Position numbers and translations under genes: made by a program
From: Pelagicoccus enzymogenes
GTDB lineage: Bacteria; Verrucomicrobiota; Verrucomicrobiia; Opitutales; Opitutaceae
Length of the DNA: 64,000 bases
Direction of reading: 5' to 3'
Assembly (NCBI RefSeq): GCF_014803405.1
Contig: NZ_JACYFG010000036.1
Span: forward strand, 372,001-436,000
Shown: positions 42,429 to 51,158 of the stretch, piece after piece
Layout: each line of letters begins with the position of its first letter
Numbering within the stretch: position 1 is the first letter of the stretch
Notes under the pieces: generated by a model
Databases searched by the model: none
Told to the model about the DNA's origin: nothing
What the model saw: the letters and a program-made list of their open reading frames with translations, nothing else

Positions 42429-43586
42429 TCAACTGTCAGAAACCGCGACCAGCTCCAAGATCAAGCCTTTGAGCAACTCCATCTCCACGCCGTTCATGGC
42501 GGTGATTGTCATTTTCTCGGGACCAACGTAAACCGACCCGACTCGCACCACTTGAGCCTCTTCGTCTATCGGCTCCTGCAAATCTTCTTCGCCTTCCAAG
42601 GGCTGTACTGGCGGGCTCGATACAGGCAGCACATGAATGTCGAAGATCGTCTCGCCCAGCGGATCGAAGCCAAATTCCAGCGGATCGACCTCCGAAAAGA
42701 AAGGATGCCGCTTCAATGCCTCAATGGCATTGTGCTTGTCGGCATCCAAATAGAAGCTGGCGCGGCACGGATCCTCCGGAGGCATTCCCGCCTCTTCCCC
42801 GCCGCCTAACTCGCCCACTCCATCGCGCTCGTCCTGGATGGAAGTGCAAAGGTTCCATACCTCGGGCAACGCTCGCTGCAATGCCTCGTTTACCTGATCC
42901 GGCTCCGTATCCAAAAACTCAAGGATCGCATCGATCGCCCCCCCCAAGACATCCGCCGTCCCTACGAAAACGCCCGGTATCACATAAAGGCAATTTTCGT
43001 GAACCAAGAAGCGTCCAAACATGAGAGCTCCACGCTCCAGCGGTTCCTGGTCTCCAAAATCGACATACAAGTACTCTTCGCCCGGCTCGAAAACGTTTCG
43101 TACCGTATAGTATGGTAGCGACGGATTCGCATCGGTCACTTGCACGAACAACGCTTTGCTCCGTGCCAACTTTTCGAATACGAGACGCGCATCGTTCCTG
43201 AGACTCCGTTCCTCCTTGTCCTCCAGCACCTCCTTGACTCTCGGAAACGCCCTGTTGCTAAGAGCTAGATCCAAGATCGTCCACTGCGTTTCGTAGGCAA
43301 TCAGCGGCAAATCGCGTTCCGGAGCGAAGCGCCGGTCCATGGCGTCGAAACGCCTCGCCCATTCGCTCGGCCCCACCGTCTTCTCCAGCCACCGCGAAGC
43401 TGCGGCCAAGCCCTTGCCTACAATCGCGTCAAACGCCTTGGGTGCGTCCGGATTGAAGGGGTTGAAGGGACAGGTCAAAGGGCACATTTGCTCGATCACC
43501 CGCTCCGCGACACAGCGTTGCACAGTAATCGACGAGCCTAGAGCGGGACAAAACCTCCGGTCGGGAGTGGAAATAGGAGAAACCAT
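42429..43586 (-). CDS. Hypothetical protein with N-terminal four-cysteine cluster
   Basis: 385 residues, acidic, no membrane helix or signal peptide. The N-terminus has Cys13, Cys25, Cys35 and Cys39 (ending CPLTCPFNPF), a possible zinc or iron-sulfur site, followed by an all-purpose mixed domain rich in aromatic residues. The C-terminal third has a Pro/Glu-rich linker (PPVQPLEGEEDLQEPIDEE). I recall similar CPxxCPFNPF starts in Opitutae proteins but no function. It is a single gene converging with the CPA2 antiporter. Confidence 0.7.
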   Translation of the reverse strand: MVSPISTPDRRFCPALGSSITVQRCVAERVIEQMCPLTCPFNPFNPDAPKAFDAIVGKGLAAASRWLEKTVGPSEWARRFDAMDRRFAPERDLPLIAYETQWTILDLALSNRAFPRVKEVLEDKEERSLRNDARLVFEKLARSKALFVQVTDANPSLPYYTVRNVFEPGEEYLYVDFGDQEPLERGALMFGRFLVHENCLYVIPGVFVGTADVLGGAIDAILEFLDTEPDQVNEALQRALPEVWNLCTSIQDERDGVGELGGGEEAGMPPEDPCRASFYLDADKHNAIEALKRHPFFSEVDPLEFGFDPLGETIFDIHVLPVSSPPVQPLEGEEDLQEPIDEEAQVVRVGSVYVGPEKMTITAMNGVEMELLKGLILELVAVSDS

Positions 43587-43725
43587 AGCGTTCTCCCAGA
43601 TCTAGACCTCGCGAACCATAAATCCAGCACCAAAAGCGGGCCCTCCCGAATGCCCTTCTGTAAGAGCGTCGAAATGCGTATTTCCCTTCACACGATGCCG
43701 ACATTGCAACATAAGACCCTAACCT

Positions 43726-44502
43726 ATGGACATTGGAAAACTTGCTAAAACCCTCACCCTCGCGGCGGCATTTTCTGCGACCTCGTGCTTCGCCCAGCAG
43801 TTCAAAGCGCTGCTGTTCACCAAAACCGACGGCTGGCACCACGACTCCATAAACGCCGGAGTCACCGCCATCCAGGACCTCTCCAAACTTCATAACTTCG
43901 AAGTCTTCTGGACGGAGGACGCAGGACGCGTGATGAACGACGACTGGCTCAAGAACTACGACGTCGTCATTTTCCTGAACACGACCGGAAACATTCTCAA
44001 CGACGAGCAACAAGCCGCGTTCGAACGCTACATCCAAGCGGGCGGCGGATTCGCGGGTATCCACAGCGCCTCCGACACGGAATACGAGTGGGAATGGTAC
44101 ACCAACATGGTCGGCCATATGTTCCACATCCACCCTGCCGTTCAAACCGCCGTCATGAACGTCGAAGACCCGAACTTCCCCGGGATGGACCGATTCGCGC
44201 CAAGGTTCATCTTCACCGAAGAATGGTACGAATTTGACGCGCCCCGTACCGACGACCTCAACTATCTGCTCAGCGTCGACGAAAAAACCTACAAGCCAGA
44301 GGCCAATTGGGGCGCGAAAAAGGGCAAAGGCATGGGCGATTTCCACCCCGTGAGCTGGTACAAGGAATACGATGGAGGCCGCGCCTTCTACACTGCCCTT
44401 GGACACATGCCCGCCACCTACAAAGATGCGGATTTCATGCACCACGTCTACGGAGGCATCTACTGGGCCGCTACCGGCAACAGCTTCACCGCCGGAGACT
44501 AG
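43726..44502 (+). CDS. ThuA-like domain protein, secreted
   Basis: 258 residues. A signal peptide (about 1-24, LTLAAAFSATSCFA) is followed by a ThuA/class-I glutamine-amidotransferase-like fold: FKALLFTKTDGWHHDSI, DVVIFLNTTGNIL, GGFAGIHSASDTEYEWEWY and GRAFYTALGHMPATY. The protein is expected in the periplasm or outside. ThuA-like domains are linked to sugar metabolism; the catalytic role here is not known. A clear terminator follows. Confidence 0.88.
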   Translation: MDIGKLAKTLTLAAAFSATSCFAQQFKALLFTKTDGWHHDSINAGVTAIQDLSKLHNFEVFWTEDAGRVMNDDWLKNYDVVIFLNTTGNILNDEQQAAFERYIQAGGGFAGIHSASDTEYEWEWYTNMVGHMFHIHPAVQTAVMNVEDPNFPGMDRFAPRFIFTEEWYEFDAPRTDDLNYLLSVDEKTYKPEANWGAKKGKGMGDFHPVSWYKEYDGGRAFYTALGHMPATYKDADFMHHVYGGIYWAATGNSFTAGD

Positions 44503-44888
44503 GATAGTCCCAAGACTTCAAGCATTCAAGGCTGCCTCCTCCGAGGCAGCCTTCTTCTTTTACGCTCTAGCTAACGCAAAAGAGTCCGCATGTCCGTATT
44601 CACCCTACAGATACACGAAGAAGAACATCCGCAATTATGCCAAGATTCCATCCACAAACGATAAGCGTCCACGCCCACTGCAAACGGACGGAAAGCTTGC
44701 CACAGCAAGCCGAAGCCCCGAGTAACGAGTCGCATTTTCGGAGAGCGAGGCGCGCGCAAACCGTTCGGAACAGTAATTGTCACCGCTTTGTCGATACGGA
44801 AAACCTTATTTTTACAGCAACGGATTTCTCATTTTTTGACATATCGCTTCTTGGCAAGCCATCCCAGCTGCGTAGATTACCCCCCTAA
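44503..44888. other. Intergenic region upstream of the PAS-SpoIIE gene
   Basis: 386 nt. It holds the terminator at 44528-44560 and a GCTTGC-CACA-GCAAGC hairpin at 44695-44710. A TTGACA lies at 44836-44841 but no well-spaced -10 element follows, so no promoter is called. No coding frame is supported. Confidence 0.5.
44528..44560 (+). terminator. Terminator of the ThuA-like gene
   Basis: A perfect 11-bp stem (AAGGCTGCCTC with GAGGCAGCCTT) around a CTCC loop is followed by CTTCTTTT, 25 nt after the stop codon. Confidence 0.85.
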
Positions 44889-46664
44889 ATGACTCCGGAT
44901 TCGGACAATCCAACTTTTCCCAAGTCGCTCGCCGCCACTTTTTTAGGGACCTCCCCTTCCGCCCCTCCCGAGCAAGAAGGCAGCTATAGCCCTGCCCAAC
45001 TCAAGGAAGCCCTCGAAGCGGCATTCCAAGCCGGCACCGAACACGGGAAACGCCAGAAGAAGCAAACTGCCGACCCTGACATGCTTTTCTGGCAATTGAT
45101 GGACAATCTGCCCGACAACGTCTATTTCAAGGACACCCGCAGCCGATTCACCTGCGTCAACAGAGCGCAAGCCCGCTTTCTCGGCCTGGAAGACCCTAAC
45201 GACGCCATCGGCATGTCCGATTTCGACTACTTTCCCGAAAATTTGGCCAATGTGCAATTCCAGGAGGAACAGGAGATAATCGCCACCGGCAAGGGCTACA
45301 GCCTGCACGAAGAGAAACACCTCAAGGACGACCGCTTGGAGCGCTTCATCATTTCAAGCAAGCTGCCGCTAAGGGACCCAGACGGCAACATTTGCGGAAC
45401 CTTCGGCATCTCCCGCGACGTCACCAATCGCTATCTCGCCGAACGCGAAGTGAAACGCCAACGCAACCTCCTCAAAGCCATCATCGACATCCTCCCCTGC
45501 CGCATCTTCGTGAGGGACCTAGAGGACCGCTTCGTTCTGGCCAACCAAACCTACAAGACCGCCCTCGGCATCAAGTCCTCCCAAGACCTCATAGGCCATA
45601 CCCTCGCGGAATTCAGCGACGAGGAACGTGTCGCCAAAATCCGAAACGAGGATCGCCGCGTTCGCGAAGAAGGGATCCCCATACTCAACCAGGTCGATTT
45701 CGACCTGAGCGTGTTCAAGAAAGACAGCTGGATCGTTACCTCCAAAGTTCCACTACGCGGGAGAGACGGCGCCATCGAGGGAATCGTAGGCATGACCTAC
45801 GACATCACAGAGCAGAAGAAAGCCGAAGAGGAAGCTCGCTCGCTTTCCGAGGAACTGCGCGGCAAAAACGCGCAATTCGAAGCTGAACTCCTCGTCGCTC
45901 GCCAATTGCAAGAGACCTTGATGTCAATCGGCTTCGACGCCCAGCGCCACTACTCGAAGTCCGGGTCGAAGTGGACGCTCAGCTCCAGCTACTTCTACAA
46001 ACCGAGCCACCACTTGGCGGGCGACTTCTTCGACCTCATTCAAATCTCTGACAGCAAAGTCGGAATCCTCGTCTGCGACGTCATGGGCCACGGCGTGAAG
46101 GCCGCTCTCGTCACCATGCTGCTACGCGGACTTATTTCAGAATTCGCAGATATATTGGACCAGCCGGGTAAAGTCCTAGGGCAGCTCAACAAGCGGCTTT
46201 GCTCCCTCGCCGAAGACCAGGAATTTCCTCGTTTCACCACCGCAGTCTACCTGATCCTCGACCTCGAAACTGGGGAAGCGCGGGTCGCCAACGCAGGACA
46301 CCCCGGCCCACTTTGGAAAACCCAGAACGCATCTGGACAAGAGGTCTTCGAACCGTGCCCCTCCGGTGAAATCGGCCCCGCCCTCGGACTGATCCCTGAA
46401 CAAGAATTCCGCCGCCACGAGTTTACCTGCAGCGCAACCACCGAGTTTCTCCTCTACACCGACGGAATCATCGAGCAGAAGGACGCCATGGGCAACGAGT
46501 TCGGTATCCAAAAGCTCGAAGAAATCCTTCTCAACAACCACGGAGACGACCTCGCCGAACAACTCAAGACCATCCGCTCCGCCTTGCGCCTCACTGCCGG
46601 CACCGAGGAGTTCGACGACGATATCTGCATCGTCGCCGTGAAAATGGAACCGATCATCGCCTAG
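44889..46664 (+). CDS. PAS-PAS-SpoIIE phosphatase (RsbU-like)
   Basis: 591 residues, cytoplasmic. PAS domain 1 (about 75-185, with DNLPDNVYFKDTRSRF and the closing GISRDVTNRY), PAS domain 2 (about 195-315, with DILPCRIFVRDLEDRF and GMTYDITEQ), a coiled-coil linker (315-345), and a PP2C/SpoIIE serine phosphatase domain (about 360-590) with metal-binding motifs AGDFFD, CDVMGHG, NAGHPGP and a C-terminal FDDDICIV. Such proteins dephosphorylate anti-sigma-factor antagonists in partner-switching pathways. No anti-sigma or antagonist gene is adjacent. Confidence 0.9.
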   Translation: MTPDSDNPTFPKSLAATFLGTSPSAPPEQEGSYSPAQLKEALEAAFQAGTEHGKRQKKQTADPDMLFWQLMDNLPDNVYFKDTRSRFTCVNRAQARFLGLEDPNDAIGMSDFDYFPENLANVQFQEEQEIIATGKGYSLHEEKHLKDDRLERFIISSKLPLRDPDGNICGTFGISRDVTNRYLAEREVKRQRNLLKAIIDILPCRIFVRDLEDRFVLANQTYKTALGIKSSQDLIGHTLAEFSDEERVAKIRNEDRRVREEGIPILNQVDFDLSVFKKDSWIVTSKVPLRGRDGAIEGIVGMTYDITEQKKAEEEARSLSEELRGKNAQFEAELLVARQLQETLMSIGFDAQRHYSKSGSKWTLSSSYFYKPSHHLAGDFFDLIQISDSKVGILVCDVMGHGVKAALVTMLLRGLISEFADILDQPGKVLGQLNKRLCSLAEDQEFPRFTTAVYLILDLETGEARVANAGHPGPLWKTQNASGQEVFEPCPSGEIGPALGLIPEQEFRRHEFTCSATTEFLLYTDGIIEQKDAMGNEFGIQKLEEILLNNHGDDLAEQLKTIRSALRLTAGTEEFDDDICIVAVKMEPIIA

Positions 46665-46687
46665 CGAGGACCTGTCGGTCGCATCCC

Positions 46688-47125
46688 TTAACCGAGAACC
46701 TTCTTCACTTCGCTCGAAGCTAGCTTCATGTCCAGCGCCGGACCGATGTCCGCCTTCAGCTTAGCCATGACGGCTCCCATGTCGCGCATGGAAGAAGCGC
46801 CTGTCGCTTCCACCGCATCCGCCACCAGCTTGGGGTAGGCATCCGCGTCAAGCTTCTCAGGAAGCAGAGCCTCCAACAGCTCCGCCCGCTCGTTGATCTC
46901 GGCCGCCTTGTCTTCACGGCCCGCCTTGGCGAAGGCCGCAGCTGACTCTGCGAACTTGCCCGCTTCCTTCTCAACCACAGCCAAGACTTTCGCTTCGGAA
47001 AAGTCTTCGTTGGCTCTCACTTCGCCCTCCTGAATCGCCGCCAGCGCGGCGCCGTAGGCCTCGGTCGCAGCAGCGTCGCGAGCAATACGGGCTTTCTGAT
47101 GAAGTTGCTTGAGCTTGTCTTTCAT
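46688..47125 (-). CDS. GatB/YqeY domain protein
   Basis: 145 residues from the start at 47125 (MKDKLKQLHQK); an in-frame ATG at 47149 would add MGSDNGGE, which is not typical of the family. The helical YqeY fold shows FSEAKVLAVVEKEAGKFAES and the C-terminal SMRDMGAVMAKLKADIGPA, resembling the tail domain of GatB. A tRNA-linked role is suggested for the family but not shown. Convergent with the phosphatase gene. Confidence 0.9.
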   Translation of the reverse strand: MKDKLKQLHQKARIARDAAATEAYGAALAAIQEGEVRANEDFSEAKVLAVVEKEAGKFAESAAAFAKAGREDKAAEINERAELLEALLPEKLDADAYPKLVADAVEATGASSMRDMGAVMAKLKADIGPALDMKLASSEVKKVLG

Positions 47126-47270
47126 TTCGCCGCCATTGTCAGAGCCCAATCCCTCTTGGCAATGGTTATCTTTCGCCTCCTAAATTACCTGTATCAGCCC
47201 AAAAGCGATGGTTTCCCTCGCAACTCAGCCCGCATTACGTTCGTATTTCCCCTAGCAACCTCCTCTCAGC

Positions 47271-47714
47271 ATGCCCGAAAAAAAGACCTCATGGATTAAA
47301 TACGCGATCGTAGCCGCCGTCCTCGTGGCCGCCTACTTCATCTACGTGGAAGTGCAAACCCGCTTGGGCGAGAGGGTGCTCGCAGAGATGCAGCTCCAAC
47401 GGAATAGCCTGCCAGAAGCCTTCGGCAAGGCAAAGGCGGAGAACAAGCTGGTGCTGGCAGACCTGTCCGCCATCTGGTGCCCCACTTGCCGCAGCCTCGA
47501 CAAAAAAATCTTCTCCAACCCCGTCGTACAAAAGAAGATAGAAGAGAAATACGTCTTCGCTCGCATCGAGTACGAGTCGGAAGAAGGAAAGCGCTTTCAG
47601 GAAACCTACGATACCCGCGTCTTCCCCACTTTGCTCGTCCTCGATCCTGACGGCAAGAAGCTGGACGAGCTCCCCGTTACCACCGATCCAGAAACGTTTA
47701 TCCAATTCCTCTAG
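47271..47714 (+). CDS. Membrane-anchored thioredoxin-like protein
   Basis: 147 residues. One N-terminal membrane helix (about 9-26, YAIVAAVLVAAYFIYV) is followed by a thioredoxin fold with the redox motif CPTC at Cys70-Cys73 (LSAIWCPTCRSLDKKIF) and the cis-Pro loop VFPTLLVLDPDG. The domain faces the periplasm. DsbD C-terminal or thiol-disulfide interchange activity is likely. Divergent from the yqeY-like gene. Confidence 0.88.
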   Translation: MPEKKTSWIKYAIVAAVLVAAYFIYVEVQTRLGERVLAEMQLQRNSLPEAFGKAKAENKLVLADLSAIWCPTCRSLDKKIFSNPVVQKKIEEKYVFARIEYESEEGKRFQETYDTRVFPTLLVLDPDGKKLDELPVTTDPETFIQFL

Positions 47715-47781
47715 CCGCCGAGAGAGAACACCCCGGAAAAGCCCCGCCCGCTTCATAACCTCGAATCCTGGCTTGACAGAT

Positions 47782-47807
47782 TTTATTTTCAGTATTTTCT
47801 GAAATTT
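47782..47807. promoter_or_regulatory. Operator-like palindrome before the GbsR/MarR gene
   Basis: Contains TTTCAG-tatttt-CTGAAA (TTTCA-N8-TGAAA core) within a 26-nt T-rich segment, ending 7 nt before the ATG of the regulator. A TTGACA at 47773-47778 lies just upstream. A 26-nt segment at 48516-48541 matches it at 22 of 26 positions with the same half-site spacing. Autoregulation is inferred. Confidence 0.55.
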
Positions 47808-47814
47808 AAATCAA

Positions 47815-48324
47815 ATGAGCGAACTCGCGGAAATAAAGGACAACTTCGTAACCCAGTGGGGAGCGCTGGGCAGCCAATGGGGGATCAACCGCACCATGGC
47901 CATGATCCATGCCCTGCTCCTGGTTTCGCCCAAGCCGCTCACCACTGACGAGATCATGGCCGAGCTTTCGATCAGCCGCGGCAACGCGAACACCAACCTG
48001 CGCGACCTCGTGAGCTGGGGCCTCATCCGCCAAGTCATTCTCAAAGGCGAACGCAAGGATCACTACGAGGCCGAGAAAGACACTTGGAAAATCTTCTGCA
48101 TCGTGGCCCGGGAGCGCAAGCGCCGCGAAACCGAACCTGCTAGCCAAGTGCTCAAAGACTGCATCGACCGGTCCAAAGACTTGAAGTCCGCAGAGGCCAA
48201 GGAACTGCACAAGCAACTCACCTCCCTCAACGACTTCGTCACCCTCGCGAACACCATTATGGAAAAAGTCGCTTCCAGGGAGCAAAGCGCCCTGCTGCCG
48301 AAAATCCTCAAGGTCCTCAGCTAA
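47815..48324 (+). CDS. GbsR/MarR-family transcriptional regulator
   Basis: 169 residues. A winged helix-turn-helix domain (about 20-95) has INRTMAMIHALLLVSPKPLT, the recognition region ELSISRGNANTNLRDL and a wing-like VILKGERKDHYEAE, as in GbsR/OpcR proteins; a dimerising C-terminal helical region follows. Family members often control osmolyte or membrane-linked genes. The matched palindromes before this gene and before the membrane protein gene 247 nt downstream point to autoregulation and a local target. Confidence 0.9.
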   Translation: MSELAEIKDNFVTQWGALGSQWGINRTMAMIHALLLVSPKPLTTDEIMAELSISRGNANTNLRDLVSWGLIRQVILKGERKDHYEAEKDTWKIFCIVARERKRRETEPASQVLKDCIDRSKDLKSAEAKELHKQLTSLNDFVTLANTIMEKVASREQSALLPKILKVLS

Positions 48325-48515
48325 CCCAACAAAATTTCACCATCCCGCAGGCCCGTCCAGACAAGCCCTTGTCGGAGCCTGTGGCACATAGGTCGCCCCT
48401 GCTTCCAAGCGACGGCCCAGAAAACGCAACGTTCCGCGTCAATACATACGAGAAACGCTCCCAGAGCTCTAACTCTCAAGCCGACCGCCCGATACCAGCC
48501 CGATTAACGGCCTCC

Positions 48516-48541
48516 TTTATTTTCATTTTTTCCTGAAACTT
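48516..48541. promoter_or_regulatory. Second copy of the operator-like palindrome
   Basis: TTTCA-N8-TGAAA core in a T-rich 26-nt segment beginning TTTATTTTCA, aligned without gaps to 47782-47807. It ends 30 nt before the start of the membrane protein gene. It probably binds the GbsR-type regulator. Confidence 0.55.
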
Positions 48542-48571
48542 CCAATAGTTTAATCCTAAATCGAAAACGTC

Positions 48572-48952
48572 ATGAACTACACGCTCATCGCCACCCTCGC
48601 CTACCTAACCGCCGCCATCGGCATGACCTACTACGTGGGACGCACTTTGCGCATCCACGGACGTCCCTTCCTGGAAGAAGCGTTCCAAGACAAGCCGGAG
48701 TTAGCCGACGCCATCAACGTCTTGCTGAACACGGGCTTCTACCTGCTCAACTTCGGAATCATCGGAGCCAGCCTCAAGTACGCGCTCGAAGCGAAAACCT
48801 TCGTGGAGGCGATCAACGTGGCAGGCTACCGGCTCGGTCTCGAGCTGCTCACCATCGGAGTCATCCACTTCTTCAACATGCGCATGATCAACAAGGTTCG
48901 CAAAGGAGAACCCAAACATCGCCCTGCGCCAAAAACGGAAGCCCTCGCCTAG
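48572..48952 (+). CDS. Small integral membrane protein, probable GbsR target
   Basis: 126 residues, three or four membrane helices (about 4-22, 45-65, 85-105), with a conserved-looking polar segment TYYVGRTLRIHGRPFLEEAF and a basic C-terminal tail. I recognise no named family. The operator-like palindrome upstream matches that of the preceding regulator gene, so it is probably its target. Confidence 0.75.
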   Translation: MNYTLIATLAYLTAAIGMTYYVGRTLRIHGRPFLEEAFQDKPELADAINVLLNTGFYLLNFGIIGASLKYALEAKTFVEAINVAGYRLGLELLTIGVIHFFNMRMINKVRKGEPKHRPAPKTEALA

Positions 48953-49031
48953 GCATCCTCCCATACCGAACAGACTAGAGCGAGGCAAGCAGCCCCCCGC
49001 TTGCCTCGCGCCACCTCATTCCATAGCCGCC

Positions 49032-50003
49032 ATGAAAAAGCTCGTTATCGCCGGAGGCACTGGCTTTCTCGGACAAGCCCTCGCCCGCCACTTCACACGC
49101 AAGAACTGGGAAGTCGTCATTCTCACGCGAAACACGCAGGCGCCCACGCTTGCAGGACGCCTCGTCGCGTGGGATGGCAAAACGCTTGGACCATGGGTTC
49201 AAGAGCTCGAGAAGGCCCAGGCCCTCGTAAATCTCAGCGGCAAATCTGTCGACTGCCGCTACCACCCGCGAAACCGCCGCGAAATCCGGGAGAGCCGGCT
49301 AGCGCCCACCCGCGTATTGAGCGAAGCACTACAAAACGCCAAGGCTCCGCCCTCCGTTTGGCTCAACGCCGCCAGCGCCACTATCTACCGCCACAGTCTC
49401 GACACCCCAATGGCAGAGGAAGATGGCGAAATCGGAAACGGGTTCTCTGTCGAGGTATGCCAGGCTTGGGAAAAAGCCCTTTTCGAAGCCCCGCTTCCCG
49501 GCATTCGCCGCATCGCCCTGCGCACGAGCATGGTGCTCGGGCACGCTAAAAACAGCGTCTACCCCATTCTCGCTCGCATTGCCCGTTGCGGTCTCGGCGG
49601 AAAGCTTAGCACCGGCGAACAAATGGTGAGCTGGATCCACGTCACCGACTTTGTGCGAGCGATAGAGTTCGCCATCGAGGACGAAGACCTGCAAGGCCCA
49701 CTGAACATCACCGCTCCCGCTCCGGTTCGTAACTGCGTATTCATGAAAACCCTACGTGAAACATTAGGCATACCCTTTGGACTGGACCACTACAAGCCAC
49801 TTCTAGAGGTCGCGGCCTGGATCCTACGCACCGAGACCGAACTCACCCTTAAAAGCCGCTTCGCCGTACCCGCCAAACTCCTGCAACACCGATTCGTTTT
49901 CTACTACCCCTTTGTTGACGAGGCCCTCAGCGACCTGGCGATGCATAGGAATCGAACCGCCTCCCCGTTCGATCCTCACTTGCTGGAGCTGCAAAAGCCC
50001 TGA
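49032..50003 (+). CDS. TIGR01777-family epimerase (extended SDR)
   Basis: 323 residues. The Rossmann motif GGTGFLGQALA is at the N-terminus; other family segments are VNLSGKSVDCRY, TRVLSEAL, LNAASATIYRH, RTSMVLGH and WIHVTDFVRAIEFAI. The C-terminal DUF1731-type region (about 260-310) is present (GIPFGLDHYKPLLEVAAWIL). NAD(P)-dependent; the substrate is unknown. Typical length for the family. Confidence 0.88.
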   Translation: MKKLVIAGGTGFLGQALARHFTRKNWEVVILTRNTQAPTLAGRLVAWDGKTLGPWVQELEKAQALVNLSGKSVDCRYHPRNRREIRESRLAPTRVLSEALQNAKAPPSVWLNAASATIYRHSLDTPMAEEDGEIGNGFSVEVCQAWEKALFEAPLPGIRRIALRTSMVLGHAKNSVYPILARIARCGLGGKLSTGEQMVSWIHVTDFVRAIEFAIEDEDLQGPLNITAPAPVRNCVFMKTLRETLGIPFGLDHYKPLLEVAAWILRTETELTLKSRFAVPAKLLQHRFVFYYPFVDEALSDLAMHRNRTASPFDPHLLELQKP

Positions 50004-50549
50004 ACTGGGCAAAACCACAAGCCCGCAAAGGGCTCGCCTGGATTGCGACCTCGCCCTTGCGAACTTATCGAGTCTCTCCGCAGCGACAGACTCCGCAGAA
50101 ACAGTTCAGCGCTGCAGCGCGCCAACAAACACCCCAAGGCTAAAAATCTACGGGACTTCTCGTATCCGTTCTTTGACGACAAGGGTTGCGCGGACCTCCA
50201 AGCTGTGCGCCAATTTTTGGATACGTAATCGATTTCACCTACAATCAATGTAAACGCACCCTTAGTTTACATTTTTTTATCAATTCAAGTTGACGGTGAC
50301 TAGCTGAGAAACAGCATCGAACTCGAGATTTAGAGAACGCAACCCTTGCGGGTTCCTCCAAATCACCAAGCTCCAATCCACTCTCTTTAAAACAGAAAAG
50401 CTGCCCTCGCTTCCTCACCCCAAACCACTCTTACTCCTTGACCTGCAAAACCTTGGACAAGAAGAAAGAGTTCCGTAACCAAGGAACGGGACGAACGACG
50501 GTCCAGCGCCTCTCCATTCTCCTGCCAGTCAAGTTTTGTAGTGTCATTG
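50004..50549. other. Intergenic leader upstream of the eCIS locus
   Basis: 546 nt without a supported gene. It contains an AGCCC/GGGCT hairpin (50020-50034), the ATGTAAAC/GTTTACAT hairpin with a T-run (50247-50278), and an AACCC/GGGTT hairpin (50341-50354). The stretch from about 50220 on is AT-richer than its surroundings. The eCIS promoter presumably lies after the T-run, but no convincing -35/-10 pair was found. Confidence 0.5.
50247..50278 (+). terminator. AT-rich inverted repeat with T-run
   Basis: AATGTAAAC (50247-50255) and GTTTACATT (50265-50273) form a 9-bp stem around a 9-nt loop, followed by TTTTT. It has terminator form but is 244 nt after the previous stop codon and 272 nt before the eCIS start, so it could instead be an operator. 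Confidence 0.5.
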
Positions 50550-51158
50550 ATGATACACGATTCCCTCCAACTGATCGTCAACGAACTGAATGCTGCTCTC
50601 AAAGGCAACAATTCCGAAGACCCTGTGTTCCTCGGCAATATTGCCCAAGTCGAAAGCGGCACAGCAGAAGCCGAAAAACAAGTTGTCCTCAGCCTCGTGA
50701 ATGTGGAGGAGGAATCCTCGCTCAAGAACGGACCGCATCACCGCATCAAGGACGGAAAAGTCGTCTACGAAAATCGTCCCGTCCACCTCTCCCTCTATCT
50801 GCTCTTCAGCACCAACCACAAAAACTACGCCACCGCCCTCAAGCGCCTGGAGGCGATCATCACCTTTCTCCAAGGCAAGAACGTATTCACCGCCCGGGCC
50901 GCCCCTGACCTGCAAAAGCTCTCTCGCACTCCCGAGGAGCTAGCGGGCTTCCGCATGACCCTGGAACTCTTCTCCCTTTCTTTCGAGCAGATCAACCACC
51001 TCTGGGGTTCGCTCGGCGGCAAACAGGTCCCCTTCATCCTCTATCGCGCTCGCCTCGTCAGCCTCACCGCCGACGAAATCCAACGCAGCGGCCCGCCAAT
51101 CACCCACATCTCCGTCGACGCGGCAGATACCCTCGCGACCTCCGCCCATGCCCTTTGA
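50550..51158 (+). CDS. eCIS cap / tail terminator protein (DUF4255, Pvc16-like)
   Basis: 202 residues from ATG 50550 (MIHDSLQLIVNELNAAL, the usual DUF4255 start); the GTG at 50541 would add three residues. The fold region includes LVNVEEESSLKNG, NRPVHLSLYLLFSTNHKNYATAL and an LSFEQINHLWGSLGGKQVPF segment typical of DUF4255. In contractile systems of the Photorhabdus PVC type this protein caps the distal end of tube and sheath. First gene of the locus, overlapping the next by 11 nt. Confidence 0.85.
   Translation: MIHDSLQLIVNELNAALKGNNSEDPVFLGNIAQVESGTAEAEKQVVLSLVNVEEESSLKNGPHHRIKDGKVVYENRPVHLSLYLLFSTNHKNYATALKRLEAIITFLQGKNVFTARAAPDLQKLSRTPEELAGFRMTLELFSLSFEQINHLWGSLGGKQVPFILYRARLVSLTADEIQRSGPPITHISVDAADTLATSAHAL

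Noticed and set aside
44836-44878. TTGACA...TAGATT promoter before the PAS-SpoIIE gene
   Set aside because: The spacing between the two hexamers is 31 nt, too long for a sigma-70-type promoter.
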